From Oscillospiraceae bacterium (lineage in GTDB: Bacteria > Bacillota > Clostridia > Oscillospirales > Ruminococcaceae): 27,073 nucleotides of DNA. How positions within the stretch are numbered: the stretch's first letter is position 1; every line of letters begins with the position of its first letter. Below are positions 1 through 8,500 of this stretch, piece by piece. The translations under genes were made by a program, and so were the position numbers. The notes under the pieces were generated by a model that was not told the DNA's origin, did no database searches, and saw only the letters and a list, made by a program, of their open reading frames with translations. Location: NCBI GenBank assembly GCA_017828935.1, contig JAGAUG010000002.1, forward strand, positions 1-27,073. Reading direction: 5' to 3'.

Positions 1-635
1 TGGTGTAAAATATTTCGAATTAAAACAACCATCTGGTCGTAATAATTATAATCAAAAGCTTTCGCTAGAGGCACGTCGTATTCGTCGATTAAAATTATAG
101 CTTTTTGGTTATAGTGTTTGTGAAGAAGCTGAGATAAAAACATTAAACCTTGTTCTATAATATCTTGGCCTGTGTCGCTTAGAAACAAGTTTTTAAATCT
201 TTGTTTATCAATCTCATCAAGAACGTCACTTTGTAGTAGATATCTGTGTTGACAAGCTTCTTCTCGAATCACATCAATAAGAAGAGCCTGTGATTTTTCG
301 AAATCAAGGCCCTCGACGCCTTTTAAACTAATCGAAATAACCGGAAACTTTCCGAGATATTTTTCACAAAGTTCAGTCTCTCGAGAAATATTTAGATTAT
401 TAAATAAATTTTTATTAGTATTTATATCAAAAAAATATTTTAGCATACTCATATTTAGAGTCTTTCCGAATCTTCGAGGCCTCGTAAATAGAGTAACTTC
501 GTTTATATTATCTAATAATTCTTTAATTAGATTAGTCTTATCAACATAATAATAATCTAGTTCTATCATCTTTTCGAAGTTCTCGATCCCGATCGGGAGC
601 ATCTTTTTTTTAGTTTTATTATTTATATTACTCAT
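1..635 (-). CDS. AAA-ATPase-like protein, 3' part missing (window edge)
   Basis: The gene reads leftward and leaves the window after about 211 codons, so only the N-terminal part is seen. It resembles the AAA-ATPase-like family (PF09820) that is often joined to a C-terminal PD-(D/E)XK nuclease-like domain; that second half would lie outside. Visible marks are an opening like LPIGIENFEKMIELDYYYVD, a Walker A region LFTRPRRFGKTLNMSML about 50 residues in, and a Walker B-like IILIDEYDVPLAKA near residue 190. The ATG at 633-635 is the start because the upstream ATG hits a stop at once; the ribosome site is weak. A TTGATA-N17-TATAAT promoter lies just upstream. The biological role of these proteins is not established; they are often multi-copy in host-associated bacteria. 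Family confident, function unknown. Confidence 0.85.
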   Translation of the reverse strand, partial: MSNINNKTKKKMLPIGIENFEKMIELDYYYVDKTNLIKELLDNINEVTLFTRPRRFGKTLNMSMLKYFFDINTNKNLFNNLNISRETELCEKYLGKFPVISISLKGVEGLDFEKSQALLIDVIREEACQHRYLLQSDVLDEIDKQRFKNLFLSDTGQDIIEQGLMFLSQLLHKHYNQKAIILIDEYDVPLAKAFDYNYYDQMVVLIRNILH

Positions 636-675
636 CAAATTTTCATCTCGCTTTTAACTTAATATTTATATAAAT

Positions 676-704
676 ATTATAATATAATTTAAATAAAATA
701 TCAA
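676..704 (-). promoter_or_regulatory. Predicted sigma-A promoter of the AAA-ATPase-like gene
   Basis: On the minus strand, TTGATA (704-699) and TATAAT (681-676) are separated by exactly 17 bases. The -10 box ends about 40 bases before the start codon at 635. The region is very AT-rich, so chance matches are possible, but spacing and both boxes are good. Confidence 0.55.
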
Positions 705-805
705 TAAGAGAATCAAAAAAGCCAATAACTGGCATTAAAATTTAGACTCGATAACAAAAACGATATTTTTTTCATAAAAAACCAAAATTTTTTATTAAAA
801 AACTC

Positions 806-834
806 TTGACAAGCTCTTTTGTTTATGTTATTAT
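806..834 (+). promoter_or_regulatory. Predicted sigma-A promoter of the surface-protein locus
   Basis: TTGACA at 806-811 is followed after 17 bases by TATTAT at 829-834. A TG one base before the -10 box makes it an extended -10. The start codon is at 975, so the transcript would carry a leader of roughly 130 bases that contains the inverted repeat at 858-895. Confidence 0.65.
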
Positions 835-857
835 ATAATTAAGCTTGATGCTATAAA

Positions 858-895
858 AGACTAAAAAAGCTAGGATTTAAGAGAATTTTTAGTCT
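858..895 (+). promoter_or_regulatory. Leader stem-loop upstream of the 465-residue secreted protein
   Basis: AGACTAAAAA (858-867) and TTTTTAGTCT (886-895) are perfect inverted repeats with an 18-base loop. The stem begins about 24 bases after the predicted -10 box, so it would sit near the 5' end of the mRNA. No run of T follows the stem, so a simple terminator is unlikely. A 5' stabilising hairpin or a protein-binding site fits better; this is inference. Confidence 0.5.
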
Positions 896-974
896 ATATT
901 TTATTAAGTTATTTAAATTTAGATATCAAGTTATTATAATTTTTATTTATAAAATTAAGAGAGGAGGAAACTTT

Positions 975-2372
975 ATGTTATCTTTTAAATTTTTAAAATC
1001 AATAGGGGCGGCGACTTTAGCAACGTCGATTGGAATTTCGTCGACATTAGTTGTCTTAGCTAATCCTAATCCTACTTATACTTTTAGTAAAAGTAAAACG
1101 TATGGAAGCGATCATCTGTATGGAAGCGATCATCTGTTTGGTAGTTCAGCTGTTGTTGCAGAGGGAGAAGAAGATGTCGCGGACGCTGATATAATTAACT
1201 TTGTCGAGAGCGAGGTTAACTCGACTATCAACATAACAGTTGAGAAAAAACTTGAGCTCAACTCGACGATTACAGCGAAGGCCATCATGGGCGACGCCGA
1301 CGCCGACACCAACGGCGAAAGACCTTATTGTCTAAACGTTGGTGGAGCAAAATACACTGGTGACATCAAATACGCAGGGCCAGTTGATATATCAGCTGGA
1401 ACGATAGGTCGGAAAAGTACATACTTAGTCGAAAAAGGTGCAACTGATCCATATACAAGTGAGAAAAATGAAGCAGGTATAGATTTGACGAAAAATTTTA
1501 GTGATTTGAGTATGACTCAAATAAGCAAAGCCGCCTGGGCTCATTGTTTTGAATCTGGGGCTCCGATGCAGTTTAAAATCAAGAATAACACTACTGAGAT
1601 TAAATTGTGGAAAGACAGTTCATCAGAAGATACATATAGGCCGGGTAATATGACGGCGAGTGTTGGAGAAACAAGTGCTGAAGATTATTGGAAGTTGATT
1701 CCTAAATATCACGGGGTTTATAACAGTGATACAGATGAAAATCCGGTGGAAAATTACGGGCCGAAATTTACGATTAAGTCTTTTAAAGCTGAAACTTTAG
1801 CTAGTGGCGGAAGTTCGCCTGTAGCTTATGATCCTAACGGCGGTGACGTTACATCAGGTCAGCTAATTTTAACTTGGGAGCTCGCTATCGACGCAGTCGA
1901 AGATTTAAATTTAACATCGGATTTTGCTGGCGAAGTTGAATTTGATGAGGCTAATACAAGCTGGATAAAAAAACCAGGCTCTCCGATAGCTGAAGAAATT
2001 ACTTTAACAGGAGGAACAGTAATAGTAGCTTCAGGTGGAACTATTACTAGCGTGGTAGACGCTAATGGTAATCCAGTTACCGGAACAGTTACTTTAACAG
2101 AAACAGACACTAACGGTAGTGAAGTAACAGTAACAGTAACAGTAACAGATAAAGCTATTACTAGCGTGAAGAAAAACGGCGAAGACTATAACGGTGAATT
2201 TACTTTAACAGACAGTAGCAATAAGGAAACAATTGTAAAAGTAGTTGACGGAAAGTTTGTTTACGGGTCAGGAAACGTGTTAGGAAGCGTAAAAAACAAG
2301 TCGTTTGTAATAGAAGAGACAGAGGTTCCAACTTGGTATACTTCAAGTCATCCAGCTACAACAGGCAAATAA
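975..2372 (+). CDS. Secreted or surface protein of unknown family, 465 aa
   Basis: I do not recognise a family. The ATG at 975 follows a strong GAGGAGG site seven bases upstream. Residues 1 to about 29 form a signal peptide (basic MLSFKFLK, hydrophobic core, likely cleavage after VVLA before NPNP). Two copies of YGSDHL and a partial third come next (about residues 43-56), then a Thr/Val/Gly/Asp-rich, probably beta-rich body. A YDPNGG element near residue 279 recalls the FDPNGG that opens InlB-type repeats. Near residues 384-391 a (VT)4 run is coded by four GTAACA hexamers. The C-terminus has no hydrophobic tail or sorting signal, so it is probably secreted or held non-covalently. The giant repeat protein follows 202 bp later on the same strand without a clear terminator, which suggests co-expression. 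A pilus, S-layer or adhesin accessory role is possible but unproven. Confidence 0.75.
   Translation: MLSFKFLKSIGAATLATSIGISSTLVVLANPNPTYTFSKSKTYGSDHLYGSDHLFGSSAVVAEGEEDVADADIINFVESEVNSTINITVEKKLELNSTITAKAIMGDADADTNGERPYCLNVGGAKYTGDIKYAGPVDISAGTIGRKSTYLVEKGATDPYTSEKNEAGIDLTKNFSDLSMTQISKAAWAHCFESGAPMQFKIKNNTTEIKLWKDSSSEDTYRPGNMTASVGETSAEDYWKLIPKYHGVYNSDTDENPVENYGPKFTIKSFKAETLASGGSSPVAYDPNGGDVTSGQLILTWELAIDAVEDLNLTSDFAGEVEFDEANTSWIKKPGSPIAEEITLTGGTVIVASGGTITSVVDANGNPVTGTVTLTETDTNGSEVTVTVTVTDKAITSVKKNGEDYNGEFTLTDSSNKETIVKVVDGKFVYGSGNVLGSVKNKSFVIEETEVPTWYTSSHPATTGK
1101..1136 (+). repeat. 18-bp tandem repeat, two copies, in frame
   Basis: The unit TATGGAAGCGATCATCTG occurs at 1101-1118 and again, identical, at 1119-1136. 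It encodes YGSDHL twice, and a degraded third copy (FGSS) follows. The unit is a multiple of three, so copy-number change would lengthen the N-terminal region of the mature protein without a frameshift. Confidence 0.9.
2124..2147 (+). repeat. Hexanucleotide repeat (GTAACA)4
   Basis: Four perfect GTAACA copies inside the secreted-protein gene encode Val-Thr four times. Slippage would keep the frame and change only the length of the VT run. Confidence 0.9.
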
Positions 2373-2420
2373 TCTGAATAGTAACAAAACTCGACAGTCC
2401 AGCGATAACTTATAGATAGA

Positions 2421-2442
2421 GCGCCGAATGGCGCAAAGCGCC
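2421..2442. promoter_or_regulatory. Overlapping GC-rich inverted repeats between the two surface genes
   Basis: GCGCC (2421-2425), GGCGC (2430-2434) and GCGCC (2438-2442) lie in a row, so the middle block can pair with either flank in two mutually exclusive hairpins. No T-run follows, so this is not an obvious terminator. A further small hairpin GCGAA-TAT-TTCGC lies at 2542-2554, about 20 bases before the next start codon. An mRNA processing or translation-control role is only a guess. Confidence 0.4.
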
Positions 2443-2574
2443 AGAGAGAAAAAAATAAATCTAAAAAAAAGAGCGAAAGGCGGGCTAAGCCAGAAATATT
2501 TAAATTATTTAAAATTTTAATAAAAATTAGGTCTTAGCTTAGCGAATATTTCGCGGATATTAGTTAATTGAAAA

Positions 2575-5500
2575 TTGAATAGAAGATATAAAAGCGAGAG
2601 TGATGAAAATGTGAAGAACTTAAGTTTTAAAAATAATTTTAAAACGACGCAAAAAATATCAAAACAGAAGTTACGAAGCAATTTAGTTATGGCGCTTATT
2701 TTCGCGATTTGTTTTTCGATGTTATCGATGTTTTCGTCGACGAATTTTGAATCTTGGGCCGAAATAAAACCACCAGGTGAACAGTCTACAACAACTAACG
2801 ACGGAACTTCGTTAAACGGACTTCGGAAGTATAATAATAAAGATAAAGGTCAAATACCAAATCCTGAAAATTCTTTAGATCAAAGAAACTCCCCATCTGT
2901 ACCAGGCTTAACAAAACAAGCGAGAACAGCGGAGGTTAAGAACGGTTGGAAAGTTAGGTTTGATCCTAACGGCGGATATGATTTCGGCACAGACGAATGG
3001 GGAGATATCGATATAACCAATGGTAAGTTTATAATTCCAAGTGGCGACGATCCGGAGCGCACGAATTTTAAGTTTTTAGGCTGGGCGCTAACGCCAGACC
3101 GCTCACAGTTAGTTAGTGATAGTATTTTAAGTGCTAGTGAAATAATGTTAGATAGCGGCTATAAATACATAAATGATATAAAAGGAGCAAAATATAAAAT
3201 ACAAGATTTTATAGGTAAGAATCCTATTAAATCAGATGCTGATGTTAAAGACGGTTATATTACTCTTTACGCTGTTTGGGGCTATGACGTTGTGTTTGAA
3301 GATAATACTGGAGAAATCAATGATGGAGGCGAATTGGATAAAGATAAATTTACAGGCCAATTTGGTGATTTTGCGATTCCAAAAGATAAGCCGAGCAACG
3401 CGCCAGAAGGCAAAGTGTTTTTGGGTTGGAAGGTTGATGGACAAGAAGATCCAAAAACTTACTCAGATCTTTATGGTCATAATAGACCAGAAAGAGGCGT
3501 TGTTGGTATTAAGTATGATAATAGTTCCGGCGGAATCGAGCCGACAGGTGGCGTTTTAACTCTTCAAGCTGTTTACGGCTATAAAGTTTTCTTCGACGTT
3601 AACTTGCCATTTGGAGTTTCTGAAGATAATCTTAAATTTGGAGCAAGCTTCGGCGGTCAAAACTATGAATTTGAAGCAGCAGCAGCAGCAGCAGCAAAAA
3701 AAGAAGGTTGGCCTCATACATTGGCTGATAAAAAGCAACAAGGTCAGTGGATAGGAGTTATTCCGGGCACAGACGGTGAAGGAAGTCTTACAATTCCGAG
3801 CCAAGAGCCAAGTTTAGATGGCTATAAATTTACTCACTGGGACTATAGAGCTAATGGTTTAGGATCTAATGCAAGTGGTGGAGAAGAAATAGACGTTAAG
3901 GGACACATGGTTCTTTACGCTCAGTGGGAAAACAAGACCGAAATTAAGTTCTTTGATACTAAATTTGTCAACGGGGCTTTAGAAAAGAGTAGCGAATTAG
4001 AGTATGATTCGGATGAGTCTGAGTCTGATTTGACGGTAGAAATTTCTAAAATTCAGTCAGGTAAGAGATTTAATTTACCAGACGTAACACAAAAAGTTAA
4101 AGACGCTCACAAGGGCGAAGTATTCGTTGGTTGGGTTTGTCAATCCGGCAAAAGAGAAACATATAACGGTGGCCAAAGTTACACAGTAGAATCAGTTGGC
4201 GATACTATAGAATTTTGGGCTGTTTGGAAAAAATTATTGAGTGTTACTTTTGATATAAGTACTCTCAACGGCGCTAAGTTTAGTGATGACTTAACAGAAG
4301 ATAGTATTAAAGCTATAATTACTAAGAATGACGATGTAACTGTTGAAATTAAAAATAGTAAACAAGTTATTATTTCTGGTCTTGAGCCAGATACAAATAT
4401 TTCAGCAGTCGCTGACCTTATAAAAGGAAAAATAGAGTATACCCAAAATACTAAGACTAGATTTAAATCTTGGGGTTCGGGCTTTAGTTCGACAGCTAGC
4501 GCGATTTATATAGCGGTCAAAAAAGAAGTAGTTGAAAATACTTTAGACGAAATAACTTTAAGTTATCTTAAAGGCTTAAATGTTAAAGCAGGAGAGAATA
4601 TAGAAAATATTCCGACAGGCGATATAAAATTTAACGCTGACGGAACGGAAGTAGCAGTTCCAAATAATACGCCAACGAGAGATGGATATACATTCGCTGG
4701 CTGGAAGTTGTATTATTATAATAGTAAATATGTAGAGTTTAAGGATACTTTAGACAACCCAATAACTGTTAATAAAGGCGGTAGTTTAACTATAGATAGT
4801 AATATAACTAGTCAGATATTAAATCAATCAGACGGGACTTATTATAAATTATATCTAGTTGCTCAATGGACAAAAGACTTTGTGATTGAGTATAAAGCGA
4901 ATGCTGGTAGTGATACAGTAACAGGAATGCCATATCCACTTGAACAATCAGTTATATCAGGTGGTTCACATACGGTTTCAGGAGCGACACCAGAGCGAGA
5001 TGGCTATGATTTTGTTGGCTGGAATACTGAAACTGATGGTTTAGGGGATAGCTATTCGTCAGAAAATAAGATCGAAAAGATTGGTAAGAATATAACTCTT
5101 TACGCTCAATGGACTTCAGACGCTAAGATAAGTTTTTATGATGAAGACACAGAAATAGACTTAAATAATCTTGTACTTGGTGAAACTAGAAAAGCAAAAT
5201 TAATAGGTTCTTTTGAAGACAAAGAAGGTGTTGCGTTATTAAGTTCTAGTGAGATTAGTAATATTATAGCTCAACATCCAGAAAAAGTATTTGTTGGTTG
5301 GTTCTGTGAAAATGATGGAAATACATACGATCCCGGAGAGAATTTTATAGTTCCAGAGGGAGCAAATCTTAATATTAAATTTACAGCTGTTTGGGAAGAT
5401 CGTCTAACAGTTACTTTTGATATAAGTACTCTCAAAGACGCTAAGTTTAGTAATGGCTTAGAGACAGAACTTAATGAAAAATTCGGCGAAAATAACGTAG

Positions 5501-8500
5501 TTTTTGAAACTAATAAAATTATTATTAAAAATCTTGAGCCAGATACAGATATTTCAGCAGTCGCTGAGCTTATAGAAGAAAGTATAGTTAATGGCAATGA
5601 ATTTGAATTCGACGCTTGGGATCCAGAATTTAGTTCGAAAGTAACAGCTAGCGCGATTTATATAGCGGTCAAAAAAGAAGTAGTTAGCAATACGCTAGAC
5701 GAAATCAAAGTAGTTTATTATGACGGCGACAAAGATTCGACCGGGAAAGTCGACGACCAAGACTATAAATTTAACGGTAATATTATAGTTCAAAACAAGA
5801 GTGTTTTAGAACTGGACGAAAAAGCTCACGACGGCGAAGAATTCGCTGGTTGGCTTTGCTATGTTAACGACGAAATTGTTGACTCAACTAGGAATGATTA
5901 CTGGCAAGGCGGCGAGAGGCTCAAGATAGATATAACGAGCGGAACGATAAAATTCGTTGCTCAGTGGCTAAAACAATACGAAGTTAAATTTGAACTCGGC
6001 GAATTCGCCAAATTCGAAGATAGCGTTGGTGTATTTAGCGGAGCAAGCTTGTCTGAAAGCAAAAAGACTTTGACGTTTAATCTTGTTTTAGGAAGTAGTA
6101 TTCCAAATATTACAGACGAAAACGTAAAGATACTTGACGAATATAAGACAAAAAAAGAGTTCGACGGTTGGGACAACGAAGTTTCAGAAACTGTTAACGG
6201 GAACGTAGTTTATACGGCTAAATATACAGAAATTATTAATAATAGTTTAGCTGATAATATTGAAATTACGTATAATAAAAATGTTGATAAAGGTACAATA
6301 GTAGAAGGCATGCCTGCAACTCTTACTAATAATATAGTATCAGGTGGTAATTTTAAAATTTCTGAAGCTAGACCAACTAGAGAACATTACAGATTCATCG
6401 GTTGGGCTATTAATTCTACAGCTACAGCTAAAGAAGATACGTATCAACCAGGAGGCACTATAAGTAAAGTTACAGGAAATATAACTCTTTACGCTATTTG
6501 GGAAGAACATTTTAAAGTTATATTTGAAGACGACGAAAAAACTGTTCAAACACTATATTTCGATGTCGAAGACGAGAACGCAGATAGCTTTAATGTTCTG
6601 GGTTGTCCAACTGGTGTAGACGAAGCTGATTTTAATGGTTGGAGTTTTGGTTCGGAACAATATAAGGCCGGAGAGGAAATAAATTTAGGTGAAAAAGGCT
6701 ATAGAAACGGTCAGACAATAACGTTTAATGTTTTAAAAAAATCAGAGTATGAAGTAAGTTATGTCGATGATGATGATCAACCTGTATATTCAGACATAGA
6801 AAAAACGAAACAAATCGAAGATACTGAACATTATCAAAGAAGCGACAGCTTCATTGTTTTGAGACAGATACCAGTTAAAGAAAACGCAACTTTCTTAGGT
6901 TGGGACGTTTTAGGTGTTAATACTGAAGGTTTGACATTGAATGATTATGGATACATAGGTGGAAATACAGAAATAGAATCTACTAGAGTTGGATCAAGTA
7001 ACGTTACTTTAAAAGCTAAGTGGAGTTATCATCCAAACGTAGTGTATCTAGATAGCAATGGTAAAGAATTAGTCAATTATTATATCAGTGCTATTGATGT
7101 ATCGAATATAACAATTGGTTGTAACCAAAATAGAATTCCGCTCGATGTTAATAACGATCCTAGTTTCAAGTATTGGAGCTTAAAAGTTGATGAAAACGCA
7201 GTCGACGGTAACCAATATAAGTTAGATGGAACTTACGCTCTCAAAGGTAGAGACAAACTACATACATATACTTTCACAGCTGTTTATACAAAGCAATATA
7301 AAGTAAGTTATTATGATGATGACAATACATCAGATGTGTATGAGTACGGAACAGGAGAAGGAGAAGGTTTTGTAGCTTTTACACAGGATAATCATGGTAA
7401 TTTACTAGATTCAAGTAGTAATGAAGTATTTGTTAAAGTTACAGGAAATGATTTTACAGTAACAGATTCAGAAGGAAGAGAAGTTACAGAAGCAACTAGA
7501 CGAAAAATCGAAGATGAAAAAAGCTATAATCAAGGTGTAGATTACTATACTAAAGTTACTGATAGGTTACCATACAAAGAAAAAGCTACTTTCTGTGGCT
7601 GGGAAGATGAAAATAATAATAAATATGATCCAGATGACATGATTCCAATTACAGGTGACATTACTTTAGAAGCTGTTTGGAGACCACATCATGAAGTTGA
7701 GTATGTTTATGAAGCGAACGGTAATAATGTTTTAGCCGGATTTACCAAATACTATGATGAAGGCGAAACAGTTCAAGTTGATAAAGATGGTGTTATAAAA
7801 AATCAGCTATTGAATGGCTGGGTTACAGAAACTGAATTTGATGGTTGGTATAACGGATATGATCAAGTAGTGTATGGAGAAATCTCAAATAGTTTTACAA
7901 TGCCTGACACAAACGTTGTAATTAAGCCACAAATTAGTAATAAGTATCAAGTTGTTTATAAAAATGGTCTTCCTACAGGAAGTACAGACACAGTGGAGAA
8001 TCTGCCAACAGATAATAATTATTATAGTAAAGGTGATACAGTAAACTTTACTGAAAATCCAACGAGAGATGGTTATTTCTTTGACGGTTGGGTTCTCAAA
8101 GAAAATACTACAGGTGGCGTTGCTAACGATAATGCGCCTATAGAAACAGAAGTTTATATAAATGATGAAGACGTTACGGTTTACGCTAAGTGGACTAAAA
8201 AAATAAGAGTAACTTACAAATGTGGTGAAAATTACAGTGGTAGCGTTCCTACAGATGATAGCGAATATGAACCAGGTGATACAGTTAATGTAAAAGAAGG
8301 TCTTACTTGGGAAGGTCATACTTTTGTTGGTTGGACAGTGGACAACGATGAATTAGTTTATGGCAGTATATACACAATACCAAATGATCAAAAACAAGAT
8401 ATTGAGTTTGTAGCTAAGTGGGAAAACATGTATTATGTACGTGTTATAGATCCGCGTGATGATAGAGAAGTTGATAGAGTAGGACCGTTTAGTAAAGGCG

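Larger units (their letters stand above)
636..974. other. Divergent intergenic region, no gene
   Basis: This 339-bp stretch separates the leftward AAA-ATPase-like gene from the rightward surface locus. It holds one promoter for each direction and a leader hairpin. I see no coding frame, RNA gene or repeat of a known type in it. Confidence 0.7.

Noticed and set aside
3236..3559. A 107-codon plus-strand frame overlapping the surface-protein gene
   Set aside because: It runs in another frame of the same strand, within InlB-type repeats, with no ribosome site; it reflects skewed base composition.
7885..8319. A 144-codon open frame on the minus strand inside the giant surface-protein gene
   Set aside because: It is antisense to a continuous 2785-codon gene whose repeats keep a conserved protein pattern through this stretch. 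It has no ribosome site and no recognisable protein features.
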